Part shown: in pieces, positions 6,605 to 14,205 of the stretch
Numbering within the stretch: the stretch's first letter is position 1
Layout of the letters: the number at the start of each line of letters is the position of its first letter
Source: SIG575 sp964507395
Lineage (GTDB): Bacteria; Bacillota; Clostridia; Oscillospirales; Acutalibacteraceae
Direction of reading: 5' to 3'
Length of the DNA: 15,297 nt
Assembly: GCA_964507395.1 (NCBI GenBank)
Contig: CAZDQE010000056.1
Coordinates: 1-15,297, forward strand
The notes under the pieces: model-generated
What the model saw: the letters and a program-made list of their open reading frames with translations, nothing else
What the model was told of the DNA's origin: nothing
The model's database searches: none
Made by a program: the position numbers and the translations under genes

Positions 6605-7147
6605 TTAAAAAGTATATTTTGCTCTTTCGCCGCCGATAAATTTCGGTCTTGTTCTTGCGGCAACGATAGGTGCTTCACCGATTTTTGAAACAGAAAGGCG
6701 AACAGGCACTGCAACATTTTTAAGATGCATACCGATAAGTGTAAGACCGATATCAAGTCCTGCATGAGCCTTTACGTTTTCAAGTGCAACGGGGTTTTCA
6801 AAGTTTTTGTAAGCAGTTGTTGCAAATGAACCACCCGCTTTCGGCTGAGGAACAACTGACACAATTTCATATCCGTATTTCTCCGCCGCTTCTTTTTCGA
6901 TAATAATTGCACGGTTTAAATGTTCGCAGCACTGACAGGCAAGGAAAATGCCTTTTTCTTTCAGGACGGGATAAATCCCCTCAAATGCTGCTTCTGCCAT
7001 CTGCAATGATGAATCATGACCGATAACTCCGCCTGCTATTTCACTCGATGAGCAACCAACAACAAAAATGTCACCTTTTTGAAGTTTTGCGACCTCCAGC
7101 AGCTCTTCCGTAGCTTTCTTTGCCTGATTCTTTACTGTTTCATACAT
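6605..7147 (-). CDS. ywlG: YwlG/UPF0340 (TIGR01440) family protein
   Basis: The 180-residue cytoplasmic protein matches the TIGR01440/UPF0340 family, known from Bacillus subtilis YwlG and common in Bacillota; its biochemical role is not established. Recognisable conserved blocks are GDIFVVGCSSSEIAGGVIG near residues 25-43, CQCCEHLNRA at about 71-80, and VPVRLSVSKIGEAPIVAARTR towards the C-terminus. The frame extends upstream to a GTG at 7154-7156, but the ATG at 7145-7147 is preferred because an AGGAAG ribosome binding site sits at usable distance from it and overlaps the GTG region too closely. It is divergent from mrp, and its promoter holds a palindrome. The Cys-Gln-Cys-Cys cluster could bind a metal or be redox active, which is only a suggestion. 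Confidence 0.9.
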   Translation of the reverse strand: MYETVKNQAKKATEELLEVAKLQKGDIFVVGCSSSEIAGGVIGHDSSLQMAEAAFEGIYPVLKEKGIFLACQCCEHLNRAIIIEKEAAEKYGYEIVSVVPQPKAGGSFATTAYKNFENPVALENVKAHAGLDIGLTLIGMHLKNVAVPVRLSVSKIGEAPIVAARTRPKFIGGERAKYTF

Positions 7148-7170
7148 ATTTATCACTTCCTACAGATAAT

Positions 7171-7199
7171 ATTTTACATCATAGATGTAAAAAATACAA
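7171..7199 (-). promoter_or_regulatory. Promoter of the YwlG-type gene with internal palindrome
   Basis: On the minus strand TTGTAT (plus 7194-7199) and TAAAAT (plus 7171-7176) are 17 bp apart. A nine-base perfect inverted repeat, TTTTACATC (7172-7180) and GATGTAAAA (7184-7192), fills the spacer and overlaps the -10 box. A regulator binding there would block polymerase. Confidence 0.6.
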
Positions 7200-7207
7200 T
7201 ATCAACA

Positions 7208-7236
7208 TTGCAAAATAATTACAATCGGTATATAAT
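7208..7236 (+). promoter_or_regulatory. Promoter of mrp and the AI-2E family gene
   Basis: TTGCAA (7208-7213) and TATAAT (7231-7236) are 17 bp apart. The start should be near 7243, about 29 bases before ATG. AAAGGAG (7256-7262) is the ribosome binding site. Confidence 0.75.
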
Positions 7237-7271
7237 ATATAAGTAAAAAATTAACAAAGGAGTTTTTTTAA

Positions 7272-8087
7272 ATGAGTAGTTCTTGTTCAGGAAATTGTTC
7301 AAGTTGCTCTTCTTCATGCGAAAAGAAGGACTTGCGTATTCCTGCAAATCCCATGAGCAATATCGGAAAAGTTATCGGCATCGTCAGCGGTAAAGGCGGT
7401 GTAGGAAAAAGCCTTGTGACATCACTTTGTGCAGTTGCTGCAAAAACCAAGGGTTACAACACAGCCGTGCTTGACGCTGATATCACAGGTCCGTCAATTC
7501 CCAAGGCTTTCGGCATCAAAGGAATGGCTGAAGGCAATGACACAGGCCTTTTTCCCAGAGAAAGCAAGCTCGGTATTAAGGTTATGAGTGTAAACCTTCT
7601 TCTTGACGACGAGGAAAAACCCGTTATCTGGAGAGGTCCCGTAATTTCAGGTATGGTTCAGCAGTTCTGGCAGGAGGTTATCTGGGGAGATGTCGACTAC
7701 ATGTTTGTGGACATGCCTCCCGGAACAGGTGACGTTTCACTTACGGTTTTCCAGTCACTTCCGCTGAACGGTATCATTATAGTAACCACACCTCAGGACC
7801 TTGTTTCAATGATTGTCAAAAAGGCTTACAATATGGCAAAAATGATGAATATTCCCATCATCGGCGTTGTTGAAAACATGAGTTATCTCGAATGTCCCGA
7901 TTGCAAAAAGAAAATTAATATTTTCGGCGAAAGCAAGGCTGACGAAATTGCAAAACAGCTTGGTGTTCCCGTTCTGGCAAAGCTTCCCGTTAACCCCGCA
8001 ACCGCTTCACTTGTTGACAAGGGTGCGATTGAACTTACTGACACAGACCTCTTCAGGAATGTCATTGAAACAATTGAAAAGATATGA
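7272..8087 (+). CDS. mrp: Mrp/NBP35-family P-loop ATPase, Fe-S cluster carrier
   Basis: The 271-residue cytoplasmic protein belongs to the Mrp/NBP35/ApbC group of ATPases that carry and hand over iron-sulfur clusters. The deviant Walker A GKGGVGKS is at residues 40-47, LDADITGPSIPK at 67-78, and VDMPPGTGD (146-154) is the family's Walker B/switch region. Cys208 and Cys211 in ECPDC form the C-terminal pair that bridges a 4Fe-4S cluster between two subunits. The N-terminus carries a Cys cluster at 5, 9, 12 and 16, so it resembles the NBP35-like clostridial type rather than the longer Mrp with a DUF59 domain. AAAGGAG lies nine bases before ATG. It overlaps the next gene by ATGA, so the two are translationally coupled. 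Which client proteins it matures is unknown. Confidence 0.95.
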   Translation: MSSSCSGNCSSCSSSCEKKDLRIPANPMSNIGKVIGIVSGKGGVGKSLVTSLCAVAAKTKGYNTAVLDADITGPSIPKAFGIKGMAEGNDTGLFPRESKLGIKVMSVNLLLDDEEKPVIWRGPVISGMVQQFWQEVIWGDVDYMFVDMPPGTGDVSLTVFQSLPLNGIIIVTTPQDLVSMIVKKAYNMAKMMNIPIIGVVENMSYLECPDCKKKINIFGESKADEIAKQLGVPVLAKLPVNPATASLVDKGAIELTDTDLFRNVIETIEKI

Positions 8088-9292
8088 GAAAAGACGATTT
8101 TAACGAAAACAAAAACAATGAGGAAGAAAAAATCCCGCTGAATAAAAAGACGATGAAATTCGTGCTGATTATTGTCACATTCACTCTCTTGCTCAGTTGG
8201 ATACTTAATCATACCTCCTCCTTTGCGGGAATTCTTGATAATATTCTTTCTCTTCTTTCACCATTTTTGATCGGTGCCTGCCTTGCTTTTATTATCAACA
8301 CTGTTTTGAAGCCCCTTGAAAAGCTCTGGAACAAGGTTCCTGATAAAAAGCGTACAAAACACTTTGACAAAGCACGAAGACCTGTGTGTCTCGCATTCAG
8401 TACGATTATAGTTTTCGGCGCAGTTTTTGCAATTCTGTTTATGATTATCCCTCAGCTTGTAGAAACCATAAGCGCCTTTGCAAGCATGCTTCCCCAATAC
8501 ATCAAAAATCTTGATGATTTGCTCGACAAGGCAATGAAAACACTTGAACGCTACAATTTTGTACTTCCCAGCATTGACCTTAACTGGAGCAAAGTGGGAG
8601 AATTTCTTAATAAATTCCTTGATAATTACGCAGATTCATTTATCAACAAAACTGTTGATATTACGACATCAATCGTAACCGTCATAGTTAATTTCATTAT
8701 TGCGATTTTCTTTTCGCTCTATGTTCTCTCTCAGAAGGAAAAAATCGGCAGACATTTCAAACGATTTCTCTACGCAGTGCGTCCCAAGAGGAAAGCAGAA
8801 AAAATTATTTCTTTTGTACAGATGACATCAGAAACTTTTTCAAAATTCGTAACGGGTCAGCTTCTCGAAGCTGTAATTATCGGAGTCCTTTGCTTTATCG
8901 GTATGCTTATCCTGCAGATTCCCTACCCTGCAATGGTTTCCGTACTTATCGGATTTACTGCACTTATCCCTGTTTTCGGCGCACTTTTCGGAACAATCGT
9001 CGGAGCTCTTCTGATTTTGCTTGCTGCTCCCATGAAAGCCGTATGGTTTGTAATCTTCATCATCGTTCTCCAGCAGATTGAAACAAATCTCATTTACCCC
9101 AAGGTTGTAGGTAAAACAGTAGGTCTTCCGGGGATTTTAGTTCTTGTTTCAGTATCGATCGGAGGCAGTGCATTCGGAATCGTCGGTATGCTTTTCAGCG
9201 TTCCCGTTTGTACGGTTCTCTACTGCGTATACAAAGAATTTGTAGCTAAAAAACTTAAAGGGAAGGATATTCCCGAAGATTTAAAAAACTGA
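8084..9292 (+). CDS. AI-2E/UPF0118 family transporter
   Basis: The 402-residue inner-membrane protein matches the AI-2E (UPF0118, PerM/YtvI-like) family. Hydrophobic helices lie near residues 26-43, 50-72, 101-123, 193-215, 259-282, 284-316, 318-332 and 349-382. A mostly soluble segment at about 125-190 lies between the third and fourth. The diagnostic blocks are YPAMVSVLIGFTALIPVFGA (281-300) and ETNLIYPKVVGKTVGLPGI (333-351). Members are linked to signal-molecule export or to Na+(Li+)/H+ exchange; the name does not prove autoinducer transport. The ATG at 8084 overlaps the stop of mrp, and the charged N-terminal tail (MRKDDFNENKNNEEEK) is cytoplasmic. A strong terminator follows. The link with mrp looks like operon economy rather than shared function. 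Confidence 0.9.
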   Translation: MRKDDFNENKNNEEEKIPLNKKTMKFVLIIVTFTLLLSWILNHTSSFAGILDNILSLLSPFLIGACLAFIINTVLKPLEKLWNKVPDKKRTKHFDKARRPVCLAFSTIIVFGAVFAILFMIIPQLVETISAFASMLPQYIKNLDDLLDKAMKTLERYNFVLPSIDLNWSKVGEFLNKFLDNYADSFINKTVDITTSIVTVIVNFIIAIFFSLYVLSQKEKIGRHFKRFLYAVRPKRKAEKIISFVQMTSETFSKFVTGQLLEAVIIGVLCFIGMLILQIPYPAMVSVLIGFTALIPVFGALFGTIVGALLILLAAPMKAVWFVIFIIVLQQIETNLIYPKVVGKTVGLPGILVLVSVSIGGSAFGIVGMLFSVPVCTVLYCVYKEFVAKKLKGKDIPEDLKN

Positions 9293-9303
9293 ATAAAAAA
9301 GTT

Positions 9304-9340
9304 TAACGGAGATGCCTTGGTAAGCATCTCCGTTATTTTT
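9304..9340. terminator. Bidirectional terminator between AI-2E family and GH31 genes
   Basis: A twelve-base perfect stem, TAACGGAGATGC (9304-9315) with GCATCTCCGTTA (9324-9335), has an eight-base loop. TTTTT at 9336-9340 gives a plus-strand U-tract. The A-run at 9295-9300 gives a minus-strand U-tract, so it can end both convergent transcripts. Confidence 0.9.
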
Positions 9341-9371
9341 ATAACAAACACCTGCTCTGAGTGCAGAATTT

Positions 9372-11747
9372 TTACTGCATATCCTCTAAAATTTCAAGAA
9401 GCTGATTTCTCAGTGAATCACGCGACAGTTTCTTGACATACTTAATAAGTTTTTCTTTGTCTTTTATCATCTTCATAGGCAGATAGATTTTTGTTTTCGT
9501 GCCGTTTTTAGCATCAAATCTGCTCAGTGCACTGATAAGACTTTTTTCATAAGGGGGATTTACTTTCACCCTGATATTTTCAAGGTGAATTTCAATTTCC
9601 TTTCCGACCTCTGCAGAAATCACAATTCCGCCGTTTTCGGTAACAGTATATTTTTCCTCTTTTCCGTCACACTTTACAGTGATTTTTTCATAAACTTCAA
9701 CATCGCAGAATTCAAAAGTATATTCTCTCTTTTCAGGCATAAAAGGCGCTTTCTTTCCGCCTGAAATCTTTACAGAAAGATTTCCGTTTTCCTCAGAAAC
9801 TTTAACTGCCGTTTCACTTAAATCGCCATTTTTGTAGTTGAATGTTTCTCCGTCATCCTCATAAAGGGTGAATGTGTTGTTGCCTCTGTAAATTTTAAGC
9901 TTCAATTTTTCAGGATTTGAGATTGAATTGCCTTTGTCAAGCGACATGGGAATTACTGCGCCTTCCTTTGCAAAAACAGGCATTTCCTCAAGCTCACTTG
10001 AAATTCTCACTGTTTTTCCGCCGTTATAAATTTTTCCGTTGAAAATATTTGTCCATCTGCCTTCGGGGAGATAAACAAAAGTAGTCGCAACTCCTGTTGC
10101 CTTATCTCTCTTTGAAGTTACGGGACAGACAAGAAGCTCTGAGCCGAACATGAAACCGTTTTTACATTCATAGGCTTCTTTTCTTTCAGGCTCAATATAA
10201 TAAAGCGGTTCGCAAAGTGCTCTGCCCTCCTTGTTTGTCCTGCGGTTCATTGAATAGATATAAGGAATGAGTGAGTGCCTTAATCTCATAAAATCCGAAA
10301 CAATGTTTTCAGCCTGCTTGCAATAATTCCACGGTTCTTTACCGCTCAGGTCATTATTAGTCGAGTGAAGTCTGACAATGGGAGAAAATACTCCGAGCTG
10401 TACCCAACGGGTATACATTTCAAAATCGTGTTCACCTCTGCAGTGACCGCCGATATCGTGGCTCCACCAACTGTATCCGCAGTTTGATGCTGCAGAAGTA
10501 AAGTAAGGCTGGAAATCAAGAGCAGACCAGCTCATGTGACTGTCGCCTGAAAATCCCAGAGGATATCTGTGAGAGCCGATGCCTGCATACCGTGACAGAA
10601 TCATCGGCCTTGTGCCGTCACGCTGTTTGTCGAGATAATGGAAATGATTCAATGCCCACAGCGGGTCAAGACCGGGAGTTTTCGTCTTTTTACCCTGTTG
10701 CCAGTCAATCCACCAGAAATCAACACCGTTTTCTTCATAAGGATGATGAAGAACGTCAAAATACGCATTGACAAATTTCGGGTCAGTGATGTCAAAATCT
10801 ATTCTTTTTCCCTCTTTCGGGTCAATGTCCATAGCCTTCGCCATATCGTCATACATATCTTCAAAGCTTCTGACACCGTTTGCAGGATGAAGATTCACCG
10901 TTGTCCTGAGACCCATTGAATGCAGAGTATTTAGAAATCTCTTGTAATCGGGGAAAAGCCCTGTGTTCCAGCTATAACCTGTCCAGCCGTCCATAACAAT
11001 ATAATAATCGCCTGCTTTTGCTTTGAAATCAGGGAACTGCTTTCTGATATTCACCCAGTGCCAATCCATATCTATTGTGGCTACAGTAAGAGGAATATTT
11101 CTCTTTTTAAATTCCAGCATCAGGTCAATATAGGTTTGTTCGCTGTATGCATGGTATCTGCTCCACCAGTTTCCGAGAACATATCTGGGAATAAGAGGAG
11201 CTTCACCGCAAAGCTTGAAAAGAGCCTTTACAGCCTCAATATAATCATGTCCGTAGCAGAAAACATAAATGTCTTTCGCATTTCCTTTTCGCGGAAGAAT
11301 TTCACCGTTTTCTGCAATTATCAATGATTTACTGTCATCAACAACTGCGGTACCGTCAAATGAAACAACACCGTCAAGGAGCTTTACCTCACCTTTTGCC
11401 TGATCAAGAGTCCTTGCAGTACCTTTGAGATTTTCCCTGTTATTGCATTTTGAAACAAGGTCTCCGCATTTTGCAGAAACAGGTTTTCCGGTTGAAACGT
11501 TCACGCAGAATTCTGCTCTGTCGGTTTTCACAACAACTTTATTTCCTTTTCTCTCAGATGTAAAATTCACCTTGCCATGGTTCCTTTTCCAGAAGCTCTG
11601 GGTTATTTCGTCACAGAACTCACCCTTTTCGATTCTGATAACACCGTCGAGAAGAACGCTGATTCTTGTATCTCCGAAAAGAAGGATGTTTTCAGCTGAA
11701 GCCTTTCCTTCTTCTTTCACCAAAAACTGAGAATTAAGCTTTGCCAT
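9372..11747 (-). CDS. GH31-family alpha-glycosidase
   Basis: The 791-residue protein is a GH31 retaining alpha-glycosidase. An N-terminal beta-sandwich (about 1-185) precedes the TIM barrel. Conserved barrel blocks are GNWWSRY near 192-198, IDMDWH near 225-230, WWIDWQQG (345-352) with nucleophile Asp348, and FSGDSHMSW (399-407) with acid/base Asp402; C-terminal beta domains follow, ending in a Lys-rich tail. No signal peptide is seen, so substrate must be taken up, fitting the symporter gene just upstream. The frame extends to a GTG at 11751-11753, but ATG at 11745-11747 is better spaced from AAGGCGG (11755-11761, minus sense). The enzyme could be an alpha-glucosidase, xylosidase, galactosidase or other GH31 activity; the DMDWH and DWQQG versions differ from classical maltases. 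A terminator hairpin just upstream may control expression. Confidence 0.9.
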   Translation of the reverse strand: MAKLNSQFLVKEEGKASAENILLFGDTRISVLLDGVIRIEKGEFCDEITQSFWKRNHGKVNFTSERKGNKVVVKTDRAEFCVNVSTGKPVSAKCGDLVSKCNNRENLKGTARTLDQAKGEVKLLDGVVSFDGTAVVDDSKSLIIAENGEILPRKGNAKDIYVFCYGHDYIEAVKALFKLCGEAPLIPRYVLGNWWSRYHAYSEQTYIDLMLEFKKRNIPLTVATIDMDWHWVNIRKQFPDFKAKAGDYYIVMDGWTGYSWNTGLFPDYKRFLNTLHSMGLRTTVNLHPANGVRSFEDMYDDMAKAMDIDPKEGKRIDFDITDPKFVNAYFDVLHHPYEENGVDFWWIDWQQGKKTKTPGLDPLWALNHFHYLDKQRDGTRPMILSRYAGIGSHRYPLGFSGDSHMSWSALDFQPYFTSAASNCGYSWWSHDIGGHCRGEHDFEMYTRWVQLGVFSPIVRLHSTNNDLSGKEPWNYCKQAENIVSDFMRLRHSLIPYIYSMNRRTNKEGRALCEPLYYIEPERKEAYECKNGFMFGSELLVCPVTSKRDKATGVATTFVYLPEGRWTNIFNGKIYNGGKTVRISSELEEMPVFAKEGAVIPMSLDKGNSISNPEKLKLKIYRGNNTFTLYEDDGETFNYKNGDLSETAVKVSEENGNLSVKISGGKKAPFMPEKREYTFEFCDVEVYEKITVKCDGKEEKYTVTENGGIVISAEVGKEIEIHLENIRVKVNPPYEKSLISALSRFDAKNGTKTKIYLPMKMIKDKEKLIKYVKKLSRDSLRNQLLEILEDMQ

Positions 11748-11765
11748 ATTCACACCGCCTTAATA

Positions 11766-11794
11766 AGTAAAAAAGGCGGAAAACTTCCGCCTTT
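11766..11794 (-). terminator. Terminator or attenuator hairpin between symporter and GH31 gene
   Basis: On the minus strand AAAGGCGGAA, GTT, TTCCGCCTTT forms a ten-base perfect stem (plus coordinates 11772-11781 and 11785-11794), followed by a T-run. It lies between the symporter stop (11801) and the GH31 start (11747). Its second arm contains CCGCCTT, which is also complementary to AAGGCGG, the GH31 ribosome binding site at 11755-11761. It can thus act as a simple terminator or as part of an alternative fold. Confidence 0.85.
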
Positions 11795-11800
11795 CTGAAA

Positions 11801-13381
11801 TTAAACACTTGCTTTTTCATCTTTACGACGCTCATCAATTTCTTTCTTGATTTTGTCGTATTTTTCACCGTAGAGCCAGTACTTCTTCTTGTAAATGAAG
11901 TAACCGATAATTGTAAGAGGAATAGGTGTAAGGAACATAAATGCACGAAGAATTGTAAGACCTTCTGACTGAATAAGCTCCTCATCTGCTTCAACCTTAG
12001 TAATCTTTTCGCTGTCAATTTCTTCCATTGCCTGAAGATTCTCGTAAAGCTGTTCATCCTTAACAAGGTAATTACCGTCTTCGTCTGTGAAGAGCTGAAC
12101 TGAAGAATAGCTGCCTGTTTCAAGGTCCTGAACATTTACGTCTGTAATTGTGGGAAGACCTGAAACTGCGATACCGATACCAAGGATAAGCGCTGCGATA
12201 GCACCTGCAAACTTTGTGATAAGTGTCTGAACGCTGAACATGACACTGTCGCCGCGTTTGCCTGTTTTCCATTCACCGTAGTCAACAATGTCGGCAATCA
12301 TAACTGTTGAACCGATCTGATTAAGACCTGATGCAGTCATAAGGAACGCACCTGAAAGTGCAACAAGAACTGTGTTGAGAATGTACTGACCGGGTTTGAG
12401 GAAGAAGAAAATTGCAAAGAGAAGAACATAGCTGATAATACATGCAAGGAAGCTCATGCCATAGATTTTTTCACGGGGAAGCTTCTTAACGATAAGGCTG
12501 TAGAAAATCATTGCGATGCCCTGTCCTGTACATGCAATAACCCAGAACATTGTGTAGCTGTAAGCCTTGGGAAGGAAGTCTGCGCCGTCCTCATAACAGT
12601 ATGTATAGAGGTAAAGAATCTGAGAAAGAGCAATTGTTGTACCGATAAGGAAGAAGAGAAGTGAGCCTGCATAAGAGCGAAGCTGGTCGTTCTCCTTGAA
12701 TGTTGAAACGATGTACTTAAGACCTACGTTTTCGTGAGGAAGATCAATCTTTTCACGAACAAACAATACTGTGATAAGCAGGAACACAATCATAACAAGA
12801 CCTGTTGCCATACCAAGGTACTGATAAGCCTTCATCATGCCCTGATTTGCAAACATGGGAAGAATGAATGATGTACCGAGCATACCAACAAGGAAACCGC
12901 CGAAGCCGCCGATAAGCTTTGCCATTGAGCTTGCCTGGTTTCTTTCGTCTGTTGTGTCAGCCATTGTGGGAAGCATTGTCCAGAAAGGAACGTCAAGAAC
13001 CGTGAAAGACATACCCCAGAGAACATAAGCTGCAAGATAATAAACGTATTTCCATACGCCTTCAAAAGGAACATCTGTAAACATTGCAACGATAACAACT
13101 GCGTTTACAACAGCACCGCCGAGAATCCATGGACGGTATCTGCCGAAACGGCTTTTCTTCGTGTTGTTAACAATAGTTGCAAGCATGGGGTCATTGACTG
13201 CGTCCCAGAGCTTTGCAAGAACGAATGCCACTGTAAGAACAATGGGGTTGAGGCCCTGATAAATACAAAGATAAACCAGGAAAAATGCATTGATACAGTT
13301 GTTGCTGAATTCTCTGCCCAATGAGCCGAGAGAATAAGCAGCGATCTCACCGACGGTGAGCTTGTTTGATTTCTTTTTCAT
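11801..13381 (-). CDS. GPH-family sugar:cation symporter with acidic insert
   Basis: The 526-residue protein is a second GPH (MelB-like) symporter in the inner membrane. DAVNDPMLATI starts at residue 60 and holds the helix II Asp residues; GRYRPW is at 80-85; MIADIVDYGEW at 361-371 is the C-terminal family block. Twelve helices can be traced. Unlike the first symporter, it has about 63 mostly polar and acidic residues (411-473) between the last two helices, rich in Asp and Glu, predicted to lie outside the membrane by MelB topology. AGGAGG (minus sense, about 13387-13392) is well placed before ATG at 13379-13381. It follows a TetR gene and precedes GH31 on the same strand, which suggests import of the GH31 substrate. 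It has its own promoter at 13419-13447. The transported sugar is unknown. Confidence 0.9.
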   Translation of the reverse strand: MKKKSNKLTVGEIAAYSLGSLGREFSNNCINAFFLVYLCIYQGLNPIVLTVAFVLAKLWDAVNDPMLATIVNNTKKSRFGRYRPWILGGAVVNAVVIVAMFTDVPFEGVWKYVYYLAAYVLWGMSFTVLDVPFWTMLPTMADTTDERNQASSMAKLIGGFGGFLVGMLGTSFILPMFANQGMMKAYQYLGMATGLVMIVFLLITVLFVREKIDLPHENVGLKYIVSTFKENDQLRSYAGSLLFFLIGTTIALSQILYLYTYCYEDGADFLPKAYSYTMFWVIACTGQGIAMIFYSLIVKKLPREKIYGMSFLACIISYVLLFAIFFFLKPGQYILNTVLVALSGAFLMTASGLNQIGSTVMIADIVDYGEWKTGKRGDSVMFSVQTLITKFAGAIAALILGIGIAVSGLPTITDVNVQDLETGSYSSVQLFTDEDGNYLVKDEQLYENLQAMEEIDSEKITKVEADEELIQSEGLTILRAFMFLTPIPLTIIGYFIYKKKYWLYGEKYDKIKKEIDERRKDEKASV

Positions 13382-13418
13382 CTTTATCCTCCTGAATAAA
13401 TTAATAAACGCACCAAAT

Positions 13419-13447
13419 AATATAACATAAAAAAGGAAATATTACAA
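13419..13447 (-). promoter_or_regulatory. Promoter of the second GPH symporter
   Basis: On the minus strand TTGTAA (plus 13442-13447) and TATATT (plus 13419-13424) are 17 bp apart, in the short gap between the TetR stop and the symporter start. No clear palindrome overlaps it. It suggests that the symporter can be transcribed apart from the TetR gene. Confidence 0.6.
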
Positions 13448-13460
13448 CATTTTTCTGAAA

Positions 13461-14048
13461 TTATTTTTTCGCAAGTACATTATTCTGCAGAAGTGAAAGA
13501 AGAAACTCCCGCGCTTGCACCTTAACTGTCTCTACGGGAACTGATTCTTCCTTGCTCTTTGTTATAAATCCCCAGAAGCCGTATGTCAGAAAAGAGGAAA
13601 TCTGACCTACCGAATATCTGTACTCAAGATAAGCACTTTCCCTTTCGACACGATGTTCAACGTATTTATATAAATAATGATAAAATGATGTGTTTATGTA
13701 TGAGCCGTCACTTGGAAAAGTATCTTTCAGGAAAGGAATTCTGCAAAGACACAGATTGAGAATGCTTTCAAGCAGATTACAGAAATTACGAATCGGATCC
13801 CTATCAGGATTATTCTGTCTGTTGAGCTCTGCATATTCGTTTCTGGCAGAAGCAAGATATTCCTGAAAAATAGAATCAAGCAGTTCATACTTGTCAGCGT
13901 AGTGAGTGTAAAAGGTAATTCTGCTCGTTGCAGACCTTTCGCAGATTTCTTTTACGGTAATCTGCTCAAACATCTTTTCATCAAGAAGCTCCAGAAGAGT
14001 GTTTTTTAGATTCCTCTTAGTTTTTGTTATTCTTTTGTCCTCATTCAT
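13461..14048 (-). CDS. TetR/AcrR-family transcriptional regulator
   Basis: The 195-residue protein is a TetR-family repressor of usual length. The N-terminal DNA-binding domain is at about 9-57: ITVKEICERSATSRITFYTHY (30-50) holds the recognition helix with the characteristic T-F-Y-x-H-Y/F end, followed by ADKYELL. The C-terminal ligand domain ends with FLTYGFWGFITK, which matches TetR C-terminal domains of Bacillota. It is divergent from DegV and lies upstream of the symporter and GH31 genes on the same strand; it probably controls them and perhaps itself. A GGAG sits about twelve bases before ATG, so translation start may be weak. A palindrome at 14069-14088 is a candidate autoregulatory site. 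The ligand is unknown; a sugar-derived inducer is a guess from neighbours. Confidence 0.9.
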   Translation of the reverse strand: MNEDKRITKTKRNLKNTLLELLDEKMFEQITVKEICERSATSRITFYTHYADKYELLDSIFQEYLASARNEYAELNRQNNPDRDPIRNFCNLLESILNLCLCRIPFLKDTFPSDGSYINTSFYHYLYKYVEHRVERESAYLEYRYSVGQISSFLTYGFWGFITKSKEESVPVETVKVQAREFLLSLLQNNVLAKK

Positions 14049-14068
14049 AATTTAACAATGCTCCATAT

Positions 14069-14088
14069 TTGTATATTTATTTATACAA
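14069..14088. promoter_or_regulatory. Candidate TetR operator
   Basis: TTGTATA (14069-14075) and TATACAA (14082-14088) form a perfect seven-base inverted repeat with a six-base spacer, just upstream of the TetR gene and within its probable promoter. Such size and position suit a TetR-family site. The very AT-rich setting lowers certainty. Confidence 0.45.
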
Positions 14089-14104
14089 TTTCAAAATTAT
14101 GTAT

Positions 14105-14134
14105 TTGTATCAATGTTAACTATTACCATATAAT
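14105..14134 (+). promoter_or_regulatory. Promoter of the DegV-family gene
   Basis: TTGTAT (14105-14110) and TATAAT (14129-14134) are 18 bp apart. The start near 14141 gives a leader of about 65 bases. The leader holds TGTCAA-GAAA-TTGACA (14158-14173), a six-base stem with a four-base loop, and an overlapping alternative pair TCAAGT/ACTTGA (14141-14146 with 14173-14178). Confidence 0.6.
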
Positions 14135-14205
14135 ATTATATCAAGTACAACTATTTATGTCAAGAAATTGACACTTGAGATTTTTATAGCAGGAGGTAAA
14201 ATCCA

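Noticed and set aside
14158..14173. TTGACA at 14168 as a -35 box for the DegV-family gene
   Set aside because: The base run 17 bp further on is the ribosome binding site, not a -10 box. The pair at 14105-14134 fits better.
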